From: CAYMRB01 sp964392615
GTDB taxonomy: Bacteria > Planctomycetota > UBA8108
NCBI GenBank assembly: GCA_964392615.1
Contig: CAYMRB010000001.1
Coordinates: 1-64,000 of the forward strand
Length of the DNA: 64,000 nucleotides
Direction: 5' to 3'
Shown: piece after piece, positions 1 to 9,067 of the stretch
Numbering within the stretch: the stretch's first letter is position 1
Layout of the letters: each line of letters begins with the position of its first letter
Program-made: the position numbers and the translations under genes
The notes under the pieces: generated by a model
Told to the model about the DNA's origin: nothing
Seen by the model: the letters and a program-made list of their open reading frames with translations, nothing else
Database searches by the model: none

Positions 1-635
1 CCGTCGCCGGAGTGCACGAGCCCGCCGAGCTCGCGCAGCCGCGTAGCGAGGCCCGGCGCCTGCGCGTCGACCATGCGCGCGGCCGTCTCCTCCCAGCGCT
101 GCCACGGCCACTCGGCCACCGCCGCGAGGCCCTGACGAACGAGGTCGCGAGTCCACTCGCGCAGGCTTTCGACCCCGTCGCGCATGCGTTCGTCGCGTCG
201 GACGCTGCGCTTCTCCTGAGCGGTACGGCGACGCGCCAGGGTCTCCTCGCTGACGGGCTCCTTCGCCTGCGCTTCGCGTGCCGACTTGCGCGCCGCGGTG
301 CCCGCGCGCTTCGCGAGCCACTCGTCGATCCACTCCGGCGGATCGGCGTCGACGAACCCGCCCGCGTCCTCGCTGACGACGTACGCGAGCGCGAGGCCGT
401 GCTTGCACGGGAACTTGCGGCTCGGGCACGAGCACTTGAACGCCGGGCCGGTCAGATCGATGCCGACGCGATACGGCTTCTTGCCGCTGCCGCGGACCTC
501 GCCCCAGATCGCGTCCCCACGCGTCGCGAGCAACAGCCACCCGCCGGGCGCCGAGAGCTTGCGCGCCGCGGCGATGCTCTTCGAGTCCGGCGCCATCGCG
601 CCTACCTGTTCCGAGGTCCAAGACGGAAGCGACAT
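1..635 (-). CDS. SWIM zinc-finger protein (partial, C-terminus outside window)
   Basis: The minus strand is open from an ATG at 635 to the window edge, giving 211 codons without a stop. The protein has a SWIM zinc-finger signature, C68-x-C70-x6-C77-x-H79, in the context FKCSCPSRKFPCKHG. A charged Ala/Arg/Glu-rich helical stretch follows. SWIM domains bind zinc and are thought to mediate DNA or protein contacts. In many bacteria such proteins sit beside MoxR-type ATPase and VWA genes, but those neighbours would lie outside this window, so the role is open. The plus-strand frames here show no recognisable protein. The family call is good; function is unknown. Confidence 0.85.
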   Translation of the reverse strand, partial: MSLPSWTSEQVGAMAPDSKSIAAARKLSAPGGWLLLATRGDAIWGEVRGSGKKPYRVGIDLTGPAFKCSCPSRKFPCKHGLALAYVVSEDAGGFVDADPPEWIDEWLAKRAGTAARKSAREAQAKEPVSEETLARRRTAQEKRSVRRDERMRDGVESLREWTRDLVRQGLAAVAEWPWQRWEETAARMVDAQAPGLATRLRELGGLVHSGD

Positions 636-754
636 GGGCTTCGTTGTACCAGGAAGCGCAGGCCTTTTCCTTGGATTCGCGGCCCCCATGAGAGACCGTG
701 GAAAGCTGACGCCGAAGCGGATCAGCGGGAAAGGCCGGACGGAGCGAACGCGAC

Positions 755-1837
755 ATGCTCATGACACGACTGCTGCAATTGGGACCGATCGTCGTGCTGC
801 TCGCCGCGGCCGCGGTTGTCGACGAACCGAACGCGACTCACCGCGAGGTGGAACCGCTACGACTCGATATAGGTCCCGACGGCCGCATCGAGACGATGGC
901 GATGGACGCCGCGGGCAACTTGCTCGTCGCCGTCTCGTGGAAGTCCGAAGCGGACGCGGTGCCAAAGGGCGACGACGACAAGCGCGGATCGTCCGACGCT
1001 CCCCGCGGCAACCGCCGCAAGAGGAGCTCCGACGACAAGGGGCCTCGCGCGTACGCCATCCAGGTCGTCGCTCCGATGTCCGGAGACGTGGTCACGACCT
1101 GGCCGATGGCGGACGGGCTTCTTCCGAAAGCGATCTATGGCTGCGCCGACGGCTCGGTCTACGTCGCCGGCGGCGGCAAGCTGGCCCTGTTCGACCGTAC
1201 GGGCCAGCGTGCCAAGATTGTCGACGTCGACGAGATCTCGAAATCGCGCTCCCTGGCCAGCGGCCTCTGCGTCTGCGAGACGGAGGAAAGCCGCTACGTC
1301 TTCCTGGCTCTCGGCACGGGCAACAGCCTGCGCGCGACCGAGGACATCTGGCGCTTCGATCGCGACCTCGCGAGCCCGCGGCGGATCGTCGAGAAGCAAT
1401 ACGGCTGTTGCGCGCACATCGACATGGAGGTGATGGGCGGCGAGCTGCTCGTCGCCGAGAACTCGCGCCACCGCGTCAACCGCTACAGCTTCGACGGCGA
1501 GCTCCTCGGCCGGTGGGGGAAGCGGGACCGCAACCGCATCGAAGGCTTCGCGGCGTGCTGCAATCCGTGCAACACGGACATCGGCGCCGATGGCACCGTC
1601 TACACGGCGGAGTCCGGAGTCGGCCGCGTGAAGAGGTTCTCGAGTACGGGCGAGTACCTCGGATTCGTCGGTTGGGTCGATACCACCGAGTTCGATCGCG
1701 GCAGCCGATTGGCATCGCAATCGTGCTACATCCCGGTCGAGGTCAACGAGGACGCGAGCCGGATCTATGTGATGGACTGTCGCACGCACTTCATCCGCGT
1801 GCTCGAGAAGCGTGAGCGTCATCGCCGGCGTATCTGA
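755..1837 (+). CDS. Secreted NHL-type beta-propeller protein with paired cysteines
   Basis: The 360-residue product begins with a hydrophobic signal-like segment (residues 5-22) and continues as repeated propeller blades, for example GELLVAENSRHRVNRYS and DGTVYTAESGVGRVKRFS. Blades of this type form six-bladed NHL/SMP-30-like propellers. Two vicinal cysteine pairs stand out: C218-C219 (GCCAH) and C268-C269 with C272 (ACCNPC), plus further cysteines near the C-terminus. A Lys/Arg/Asp-rich insertion (about residues 65-95) interrupts the first blades. It lies 19 bases upstream of the PhnD-PQQ gene on the same strand, so the two are probably co-transcribed. The cysteines could bind metal or form disulfides; that is inference. 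A second ATG at 761 is possible. Confidence 0.8.
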   Translation: MLMTRLLQLGPIVVLLAAAAVVDEPNATHREVEPLRLDIGPDGRIETMAMDAAGNLLVAVSWKSEADAVPKGDDDKRGSSDAPRGNRRKRSSDDKGPRAYAIQVVAPMSGDVVTTWPMADGLLPKAIYGCADGSVYVAGGGKLALFDRTGQRAKIVDVDEISKSRSLASGLCVCETEESRYVFLALGTGNSLRATEDIWRFDRDLASPRRIVEKQYGCCAHIDMEVMGGELLVAENSRHRVNRYSFDGELLGRWGKRDRNRIEGFAACCNPCNTDIGADGTVYTAESGVGRVKRFSSTGEYLGFVGWVDTTEFDRGSRLASQSCYIPVEVNEDASRIYVMDCRTHFIRVLEKRERHRRRI

Positions 1838-1856
1838 CCTCTTGACCCGGAAGCCC

Positions 1857-3863
1857 ATGAGAATCCAGCGCGTCGTTCTCCTCACCGCCGTTCTCGCTGT
1901 GGCCTCGCATGCGATCCTGCGAGCGGACGAGGACGCCGATTCGCCGTCGACGCCGCAGCGATGGATCGTCATGGACCCGCTCGCCTTCGAGCTCTCCTGC
2001 GCGTGCGTGAAGGGCACCGGCCAGCGCCGATACGATCTGCTCGCGAAGTTCCTCGCGCCCCGAATCGATCGGGACGTGTGGGTTGCGTTCGCCGAGAGCA
2101 TCGGCGCGGGCGTGCGCCGATGCGACGGCGACGTCGACTTCATCCTCGGCAAGCGTTCGACCGTGCGCTTCGATGCGCGCCGCGAGGGACTCGCACTGCG
2201 CGAGATCGCTGCGCTCACCGACACGGCGGGCGAGATCGGGCTGCGCGGCGTATTCCTCGTCTCGAAGGACGATGCCGCTCGAACGCTGGGCGATCTCCGC
2301 GGACGCAAGATCGCGCTCGGTCCCGAGGAGGACCGCGAGACGAACGCCGCGGCGCGCGAGGCTCTGCGGCACGCGGGCATCGAGACGCAGGTCGACCTGA
2401 AGGAGTACGGCAGCGTCGACGCAGGAGTTGTCGCGCTGGTGGAAGGCGAAGCGGACGCCGCGGTCGTCCCGGAGTACTTGCCGGTGCTCCTCGAAGGTTG
2501 TGGCAAGATCGAACGCGGCTCGGTGAAGGTCATCGGACGCACGACGCCCGTGCCCTCGATCACCGTGTTCGCGACGAGCCGCGTCGGACGCGACGCGGAG
2601 AAGGCGGTGCGACGCGCGCTTCGAGGCGTCGCGTCGCAGACCGACTTGCTCGCGGCGCTGGAGTCGAGCCGTGGATTCGTAGCGCTCGATCCAGACTCGC
2701 GCTGGATCGACTGGCGTGGCGTCGACCGCAAAGGGCACACGCCTCACGTGCCGAGATCGCTGCCGCCCGCCCTCGAAACGCTGTGGACGGCCGAGCTGAC
2801 CGGGCCGGCCGTCGCCGGGGTTGCCGTGACGACGCGCTTCGTCGTCGTCCCCGACAAGAACCGCGAGTTCACGCGCGACATCTTCCGCTGCCTCGACCGC
2901 ACGACCGGCCAGCAGCTCTGGACGCTCGAGTACGACGCGGCCGGCAAGATGGACTACTCGAACGCGCCGCGAGCGACGCCGGTCGTCCACGGCGACAGCG
3001 TCTACTTGCTCGGGGCATTCGGCCACCTGCACTGCGTCGAGATCGACACCGGCCGGATCGCGTGGAAGCGGCACCTGTACCGCGAGTTCGGAGCCGAGGC
3101 GCTCGTCTGGGGCGCGACGTCGGCGCCGCTCATCATCGGCAAGAGGCTCATCGTCAACCCCGGCGGCAAGAATGCGTCGCTCGTCGCGCTCGACGTCGAC
3201 ACCGGCCGCGAGGTGTGGCGCACGCCCGGTCACGCGGCCGCCTACGCGGCGTTCATCGACGCACAGCTCGACGGCGTCCGCCAGATCATCGGATACGACT
3301 CGGCCAGCCTCGGCGGGTGGGATCCGGTGACGGGGAAGCGACTGTGGACGCATGTGCCGCGCGGCGCGTCCGACTTCAACGTCGCCACGCCCGTCGTGAT
3401 CGGCAACCGTGTGCTCCTCGCGACGGAGAACAACGGCACGCGGCTCGTCTCGTTCGACGGCAAGGGACACGCGTCGGCGACGCCGGCGGCATCCAACGAG
3501 GACTTCGCCCCGGACACCTGTACGCCGGTCGTTGTCGGGAACCGCGCCTACGGCGCCGCGTACGGCGAGCTCTACTGCCTCGACGTCGAGGACGGGCTGC
3601 GTACGGTGTGGGTCGTCCAGAACGACATGTTCTACGACCACGTCAACGTGATCGCCGGCAAGGATCGCGTGCTCGCCTGGACGATGTCGGGCGACCTTCT
3701 CCTGTTGCGCACGGGCACGGACAAGTACGACGTCGTGTCGCACCTCCGACCGTTCGGCAGTGACGAGATCGACTCGATGTCGCATCCGGCGATCGTCGAC
3801 AGCGCGATCTTCCTGCGCGCGAAGGGCAAGCTCGCCTGCCTGTCGACACGGATGCGGTTCTGA
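1857..3863 (+). CDS. PhnD-like periplasmic binding domain fused to PQQ-type beta-propeller
   Basis: The chosen ATG at 1857 puts a Sec signal peptide (MRIQRVVLLTAVLAVASHA) at the N-terminus; the frame is open to 1812 but that start would bury the signal. Residues about 35-290 resemble PhnD-family phosphonate/phosphite-binding proteins: DPLAFELSCACVKGTGQRRY, a DLRGRKIALGPEEDRETNAA strand, and a closing RDAEKAVRRALRG helix. Residues about 300-668 are a PQQ/WD40-like propeller with blades such as LDRTTGQQLWTLEYD and LDVDTGREVWRTPG. No ABC permease or ATPase gene is nearby, so it may be a sensor or scavenging protein rather than a transporter component. The order signal, binding domain, propeller is unusual. 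Domain calls are solid; ligand unknown. Confidence 0.85.
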   Translation: MRIQRVVLLTAVLAVASHAILRADEDADSPSTPQRWIVMDPLAFELSCACVKGTGQRRYDLLAKFLAPRIDRDVWVAFAESIGAGVRRCDGDVDFILGKRSTVRFDARREGLALREIAALTDTAGEIGLRGVFLVSKDDAARTLGDLRGRKIALGPEEDRETNAAAREALRHAGIETQVDLKEYGSVDAGVVALVEGEADAAVVPEYLPVLLEGCGKIERGSVKVIGRTTPVPSITVFATSRVGRDAEKAVRRALRGVASQTDLLAALESSRGFVALDPDSRWIDWRGVDRKGHTPHVPRSLPPALETLWTAELTGPAVAGVAVTTRFVVVPDKNREFTRDIFRCLDRTTGQQLWTLEYDAAGKMDYSNAPRATPVVHGDSVYLLGAFGHLHCVEIDTGRIAWKRHLYREFGAEALVWGATSAPLIIGKRLIVNPGGKNASLVALDVDTGREVWRTPGHAAAYAAFIDAQLDGVRQIIGYDSASLGGWDPVTGKRLWTHVPRGASDFNVATPVVIGNRVLLATENNGTRLVSFDGKGHASATPAASNEDFAPDTCTPVVVGNRAYGAAYGELYCLDVEDGLRTVWVVQNDMFYDHVNVIAGKDRVLAWTMSGDLLLLRTGTDKYDVVSHLRPFGSDEIDSMSHPAIVDSAIFLRAKGKLACLSTRMRF

Positions 3864-3864
3864 G

Positions 3865-3894
3865 CCGAGCTGACGCGGAGAAGCCGGGGCTCGG
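3865..3894. terminator. Candidate bidirectional hairpin between convergent genes
   Basis: An inverted repeat CCGAGC (3865-3870) and GCTCGG (3889-3894) lies in the 34-base gap between the convergent stops at 3863 and 3898. The stem is only six pairs and there is no T-run, so this is weak. Confidence 0.25.
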
Positions 3895-3897
3895 AGA

Positions 3898-4746
3898 TCA
3901 TGGGCAGGCCGACTCCTCGCAGCCCAGCGACGCGTCGGCCGCGAGCTCCGACGTACCACAATCCGGAAACGGCACGGCCGGAGGCGGGCCGCCGAGGAAG
4001 TGGTAGTTCAGCAGGTAGACGGGATCGGCGATGTCGACCCCCGCGTCGCCGTTCACGTCCGCGGCAGCGAGGCAGCGCGGAACCGCCCCTCCGACGAACA
4101 GCCCGTTGAGGACGTAGATCGAGTCCGCCATATCGCAAGCGCCGTCGCCGTTGCAGTCGCCGCGAGAGAACGGAATCGCGGGAGCATCGAGCCGAACGAT
4201 CAGAATCTCGTTCATGAGACAGCCGTCCTCTGCCGTCGCGGGAATCCGATTCGTGCCGGCTTCGAAGTCGGAGACATAGGCGACATAGAAGCCAGGGCCG
4301 CCGACGGCCGGGGCCATCTCGAAGGTCAGAAAGTCTCTCGATGCGAACGCCGCGATTGTGGCTCCCCGCACGATGTCGACGGGCTCGGCACTCGAAGTGA
4401 CCGAATTGGCGGCGACGGGGCGATTGGACATCCCGTCGGTGTCCGTGATGACGAGCGCGACGGGCCTGACCTCATTGGCGCCCAGATCTCCGGTGAACTC
4501 CCAAGCATCACCGCGCGTGGAGACTCCGAGCGAGAATCCAAACGAGTCGGTGGCGTTCCGCATGCCGATCGAGATCTCCGCCGCGGCTCTCGGTACGGCG
4601 AAGTCATCGGTCGTCATGCCGAAGCAGAACGCCCAGTCGAGACACGTCGCACCGCCGCGCGGGGCGACCTGCGCGATCGCCGCATTCGCAGTCAGCGAGC
4701 AGAGGAGGGCCCCCACGACGATCGCGACCAACGCTCGGTGCTTCAT
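3898..4746 (-). CDS. Secreted protein with C-terminal dockerin-like repeats
   Basis: From the ATG at 4746 the 282-residue product starts MKHRALVAIVVGALLCSL, a clear signal peptide; the upstream open frame lacks one. The central part is a beta-rich domain of unknown family (about residues 30-190), with AFCFGMTTDDFAV and DFLTFEMAPAVGGPGFYVAY. The C-terminus carries two EF-hand-like repeats of the planctomycete dockerin type, RGDCNGDGACDMADSIYVLN and AADVNGDAGVDIADPVYLLN, each followed by a FxGG turn, and it ends in a short Cys-containing tail. Such repeats bind calcium and often anchor secreted proteins. The same module recurs in the two genes at 60366 and 61673. Partner and substrate are unknown. 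Confidence 0.85.
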   Translation of the reverse strand: MKHRALVAIVVGALLCSLTANAAIAQVAPRGGATCLDWAFCFGMTTDDFAVPRAAAEISIGMRNATDSFGFSLGVSTRGDAWEFTGDLGANEVRPVALVITDTDGMSNRPVAANSVTSSAEPVDIVRGATIAAFASRDFLTFEMAPAVGGPGFYVAYVSDFEAGTNRIPATAEDGCLMNEILIVRLDAPAIPFSRGDCNGDGACDMADSIYVLNGLFVGGAVPRCLAAADVNGDAGVDIADPVYLLNYHFLGGPPPAVPFPDCGTSELAADASLGCEESACP

Positions 4747-4902
4747 ACCAACGGCCTCCGGTGCTGACGCGGCGAAGCGAGCGCATGCATCAGGTGGCAC
4801 GCGGCGGGCTCGCTCAATGACTCCCGTCACGACGCGCTCGCGTCGGTCGCCGGCGTGCGCCGAGTCTGTGGACTGGCGGCGAGAACGCGGGGCCGAGTCG
4901 GG

Positions 4903-6597
4903 CTACCGAGGCTTCGTCACCTCGAGGTAGCGCCGCGCGAACGATTCGCCCAGTCGAATCGTACCGGCCGTGCCGAAGTGCACGCGCTCGTGCGGCAGCT
5001 CGCTCGTCGGCACGCTCCACGCATCGCGGTCGTCGGCGACGATGGCGGCGATCTGACGGTTGACGTCGGCGATACGCTCCTCGCCCCACGGCCCCTTCGG
5101 GCTGAGCTCGGCGATGAAGCAGCGCAGCCGGGGACCGAGATCCTGCCGCAACCGGGCCATCAACGCCTTCAAGCGCTCGCCGTAACGCGGGCGGTACGGC
5201 CCGAAGTACGCGTCGTGCTCGCCGCCGAGCCAGAACACGCCCTCGATCGAGACCCGCGCGCCCCGCGCCTTGACTGCGGCGAGGGATTGCCGCACGGTCT
5301 CGACGAGATGCGCATAGACCGGTCGGCTCGCGTTCTCGTCGGGCTCGGGGAGCCAGTCGAACATCACCGACGCGCTGTCGGTCACCTTGACGATCGCGAT
5401 CGGATCGTCGATCTCGTCGTCGAGCGCTCGGGCGAAGCTGAGCTCGGGTCCGAAGTAGCCGAGATACCCCGTCGGGCCGAGCGGCACCCAGCCCTTCGAG
5501 CGATGGGCGCCGCCGCCGAGAGAGTACCAGTACATCATGTCGGGTCGCGGCTTGGCGAGCTCGGCGTGCGCGCGCTTCGCGGCGAGGTCGTCGATCCACG
5601 CACCCTCGCCTTCCATATTGCGCCCGCCGATGAACACGACCACGCGAAGCGGACGGCTGCGCGGTACGGGCGGGCCATCGCGATACTCGGCCGTGGCCCG
5701 TGGCGCGCTTCGATCGATCGTGCGCAGATACGCGTCCGCATAGGCCTCGCCGTGTTGCAGCTGACCCAGCGTGCCGAAGTGGTAGTGCGGCTGCCCCTTG
5801 CCCATCACCTCGAACGACAAGTGGCTCGTCGGCACCCACCACGTGCGCGGGTCGGAGTCGACCACCTCGAGCTGCAGCGCGCGAACGACCTGCATGTTGC
5901 GCCGGTGGTCCATGCCCCAGATGCCCTTGTGGCTGATCTCACCGACGAAAAACTTGAGATCGGGCACGCCCAGCTCTTCCCGCAAGCGCGCGATGAACCG
6001 CTTCAACCGCTCGCCGTAACCGCGGCCGAGCTCGCGGTTGAGCATGTCGTTCTCGCCTTGGTGCCATAGAACGGCCTCGAAACGGTATTTCACGCCTTGG
6101 CGATCGAGATCCGCGAGCGCGCTGCGAACGAGGTCGATCGTGTGTCGAAAGAGCTGCCGTCCCTCCTGCGGCGAGTCGGGATTCCAATCGTACGCCAGCG
6201 TCGTGCCACCGACAGCCGACTTGATGATCGCGATCGGCGCCTTGATCGCCTCCTTCACCTTGCGCGCGAAGGTGATCTCGGGGCCGAGACGCCGGTCGAT
6301 CGGCGCGAGAGCCACCCAGCCCTTCGAAGCCGTCGGACCGCGACCGAGACGGTAGACGTACCGCACGTCCGGCTGCGGCTTCGCAGCGCCGACGAACGGC
6401 GGGAAGCCGTCGACCTCATCGACCTTCGTGTCGGCGCCCTCCATGTTCGACTGACCGGCGAGGAGGAACACGCGCAGACAGGCCTCCTGAGACTCCGACG
6501 CCGGCGCGCGATCCTCGTCGCCGACGAGTTCGGTGGTCGACGCAAACAGCGCGACGACTAGAATCCCGGCGAACGTCACTCTGGACACGGACGTCAT
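4903..6597 (-). CDS. Tandem SASA-family (sialate O-acetylesterase-like) protein, second domain degenerate
   Basis: The ATG at 6597 overlaps the stop of the upstream S9 peptidase gene (ATGA), and gives a signal peptide (MTSVSRVTFAGILVVALFAS). Two SASA (DUF303) SGNH-type esterase domains follow. The first (about residues 40-290) has the nucleophile motif AGQSNMEG with Ser50, LWHQGENDM, and a HFGTLGQ block. The second (about 315-560) has IGGRNMEG, so Arg326 stands where the nucleophile serine should be, and FWLGGEHD in place of WHQGEND. It still keeps HFGTAGTIRLGE. These enzymes deacetylate sialic acids or plant polysaccharides; here only the first domain should be active. The frame extends upstream to 7104 but that part lies inside the peptidase gene and is a shadow. 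Confidence 0.9.
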   Translation of the reverse strand: MTSVSRVTFAGILVVALFASTTELVGDEDRAPASESQEACLRVFLLAGQSNMEGADTKVDEVDGFPPFVGAAKPQPDVRYVYRLGRGPTASKGWVALAPIDRRLGPEITFARKVKEAIKAPIAIIKSAVGGTTLAYDWNPDSPQEGRQLFRHTIDLVRSALADLDRQGVKYRFEAVLWHQGENDMLNRELGRGYGERLKRFIARLREELGVPDLKFFVGEISHKGIWGMDHRRNMQVVRALQLEVVDSDPRTWWVPTSHLSFEVMGKGQPHYHFGTLGQLQHGEAYADAYLRTIDRSAPRATAEYRDGPPVPRSRPLRVVVFIGGRNMEGEGAWIDDLAAKRAHAELAKPRPDMMYWYSLGGGAHRSKGWVPLGPTGYLGYFGPELSFARALDDEIDDPIAIVKVTDSASVMFDWLPEPDENASRPVYAHLVETVRQSLAAVKARGARVSIEGVFWLGGEHDAYFGPYRPRYGERLKALMARLRQDLGPRLRCFIAELSPKGPWGEERIADVNRQIAAIVADDRDAWSVPTSELPHERVHFGTAGTIRLGESFARRYLEVTKPR

Positions 6598-8963
6598 GAC
6601 GAGGGGCCCTCGGTCGCTGCGGTCCGGGTCGTCTCCTGCCGCCGTGGCTCGACGCCGTGCAGGTGGCGCACGAAGAAGTCCCTGCGTCGACGCACGAGAT
6701 AGGGCGACTCTCCGATGCCGTGGCCGGCACCGGGCACGAGCACGAAATCGAAGTCCTTGTTCGCCTTGATCAGCGCGTTGACGACCTGCATCGTCGATGC
6801 CGGATCGACGTTGCGATCGAGCTCGCCGACGGTCAACAGCAGCTTCCCCTGAAGCTTGTTCGCATGCGTGACGTTGGAGTTCTCGGCGTACCACGGGCCG
6901 ACGGGCCAACCCATCCACGCTTCGTTCCACCAGATCTTGTCCATGCGATTGTCGTGACAGCCGCAGTCGGAGACGCCGACCTTGTAGAACTCGGGGTGGA
7001 AGAGCAGGGCCGCGAGCGTGTTCTGGCCGCCGGCCGAGCCGCCGAAGATGCCGACGCGGTCGAGGTCGAGATACGGGTACTTCTTCGCCGCCGCCTGCAT
7101 CCACAGGATGCGGTCCGGAAAGCCGGCATCCCGCAGGTTGCGCCAGCAGACGTCGTGGAACGCTTTCGAGCGATTCGACGTGCCCATGCCGTCGATCTGC
7201 ACAACGACGAAGCCGAGCTCGGCGAGCGACTGCGCCCGATGGAACGAGCGAAACGACTTCGGCACGTGGGAGCCGTGCGGGCCGGCGTAGATCTTCTCGA
7301 TCACGGGATACTCACGCCCCGGATCGAAGTTCGTCGGCCGCAGGATGATGCCGTGAATGTCCGTCTTGCCGTCCCGTCCCTTCGCGACGAAGCGTTCGGG
7401 CACGCGCGAGCCTGTCGCGACGAGTGCCGAGAAGTCGCCGCGCTCGAGCACGCAGACGAGGCCGCCGTCGTCCACACGGCGCAGCTCGGTGACGGGCGCC
7501 ATGTCGACACGCGAGTAAGTGTCGACGATGTAGCGGCGATTCGGCGAGTACTTGATGTCGTGGGTCCCGTTGCCGTTCGTCAGCGCGAGGAGGTTCGAGC
7601 CGTCGAAATCGATGCGGCAGTAGTGGACGTAGTACGGATCCTGCTCCGGGTAGATGCCGCTGGCGCGGAACCACACCTGGCGCTTGTCGTTGTCGACCCT
7701 GTCGACCTTGCGCACGACCCACTCACCGCGCGTGATCTGATTCTTGACGTCGCCCGTGCGCGAATCGATGAGCCACAGGTGATTCCAGCCGTCGCGTTCC
7801 GACATCCAGATGATCTCGGACGTCGCGTCGATGCGGTGCAGAAACGTCTTGAACGCGTAGTCGACGAACGTCTTGCTCTGCTCGTCGATGATCACGCCGA
7901 CCTCGCCGGTCGTCGTGTCGATCGCGACGAGACGAAGGACCTGATGCCCGCGCTGGTTGTAGAGGAACGTGAAGCGGCGCCCGTCGAGCTCCCACCGGTG
8001 GTGGGAGATGCGGTACGGATTCTCGAACAGCTCGTCGCTGACCGGAATCTCCTTGTGCGCAGCGACGTCGAAGAGGTGCGGCTTCGAGACCGTGACGCGG
8101 TCGCCCGGTTTCAGGTAGTTGTGCGAGTGGAGCTTCGGCTGCACCTGGTCCTTCGGCGACGACTCGACCATGTGTACGGTGTGCCTCTGCGCCGCCGCCG
8201 TGCGCAGCGCGATGATGCGCGAGGAGTCGGGCGACCAGTGGATGTGACCGAAGCCATCCTCGTGCTTGCCGTCGTTCGTGAGGCGATACTCCGCCCCGCC
8301 CTCGGTCGCCTGGATCCACAAATCGTGATCCTTGATGACCGCGGTCCACTTCCCGTCCGGCGATTTCGCGCCCGCTCGACGGGGTTCCGGATCGGGAGCG
8401 ATGGCCGCGGCGCTGCCGTTCGACGACGCGACGAGAGGCGACACCGCCGCATCGACGGCTGCATCGACGACGACCGCACCGTTCGACTCGGTGTCAGCGT
8501 CGGGTCGGCGAGCCTCCTTCTCTGACGCCGCGTTGTCGCGAATCTCGTACTTCTCGAGATCGCAGCGCCAGACTTTGCCGCGCGCCTTGAAGCGCAGCGT
8601 CTTGCCGTCCGCGTCGAAGTCGAGCGACTCGAGGTCGAGCTTGTCCGCCGCTGCGGGTTGCCCCGAAGCCGCCGCCAAGGCCGTCGCCAGTCGTGCGTGA
8701 TCGAACGCGAGCTCCCGCTTGCCGGCAGCAGCGTTCACCAGCACGTACTCGCGCTGACCGGGCCCCGTGTCGACGCGGTACCAGAATCGCTCGCCGTCAG
8801 CGAACCACTGCGGCTGGACGCGCGTGCGAAACACCTTGTCGCGAGTCGTGCCGCGCAGCCGGTCGGCGCGCTCGTAGTCGGCTCGCGTGCCCTGCGCGTC
8901 AACAGCGTTCGAGGAAACGAAGACGAGCACCAAGCCCGTGCCGAGAAGCGTCTTTGGACTCAT
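6594..8963 (-). CDS. S9 family (dipeptidyl-peptidase IV-like) serine peptidase
   Basis: The 789-residue product has a signal peptide (MSPKTLLGTGLVLVFVSSNA), a DPP-IV-type N-terminal propeller (about residues 60-530) and an alpha/beta-hydrolase peptidase domain (about 545-770). The catalytic triad reads as Ser643 in GGSAGG, Asp716 in ELDRNVD and His748 in GAGHGIGE. Length and order match S9B peptidases, which remove dipeptides from polypeptides, usually after proline or alanine. It is probably periplasmic. The stop overlaps the SASA esterase start, so peptidase and esterase should be translated together. An insertion rich in Ala/Asp (about residues 150-190) sits before the propeller proper. 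Confidence 0.93.
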   Translation of the reverse strand: MSPKTLLGTGLVLVFVSSNAVDAQGTRADYERADRLRGTTRDKVFRTRVQPQWFADGERFWYRVDTGPGQREYVLVNAAAGKRELAFDHARLATALAAASGQPAAADKLDLESLDFDADGKTLRFKARGKVWRCDLEKYEIRDNAASEKEARRPDADTESNGAVVVDAAVDAAVSPLVASSNGSAAAIAPDPEPRRAGAKSPDGKWTAVIKDHDLWIQATEGGAEYRLTNDGKHEDGFGHIHWSPDSSRIIALRTAAAQRHTVHMVESSPKDQVQPKLHSHNYLKPGDRVTVSKPHLFDVAAHKEIPVSDELFENPYRISHHRWELDGRRFTFLYNQRGHQVLRLVAIDTTTGEVGVIIDEQSKTFVDYAFKTFLHRIDATSEIIWMSERDGWNHLWLIDSRTGDVKNQITRGEWVVRKVDRVDNDKRQVWFRASGIYPEQDPYYVHYCRIDFDGSNLLALTNGNGTHDIKYSPNRRYIVDTYSRVDMAPVTELRRVDDGGLVCVLERGDFSALVATGSRVPERFVAKGRDGKTDIHGIILRPTNFDPGREYPVIEKIYAGPHGSHVPKSFRSFHRAQSLAELGFVVVQIDGMGTSNRSKAFHDVCWRNLRDAGFPDRILWMQAAAKKYPYLDLDRVGIFGGSAGGQNTLAALLFHPEFYKVGVSDCGCHDNRMDKIWWNEAWMGWPVGPWYAENSNVTHANKLQGKLLLTVGELDRNVDPASTMQVVNALIKANKDFDFVLVPGAGHGIGESPYLVRRRRDFFVRHLHGVEPRRQETTRTAATEGPSS

Positions 8964-9067
8964 GATCTCAGGGTCGAAAGAGAAGGGTCGTCAAGGTGGC
9001 GCTACCCCTACGAGTCTACCTCCCGGGCGCTCGTCGGAGCCAGCCGCGAAGAGACGGCGGATCGCCG

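Noticed and set aside
12..764. 250-codon plus-strand open frame at the left edge
   Set aside because: The minus strand here encodes a SWIM zinc finger; the plus frame is its shadow.
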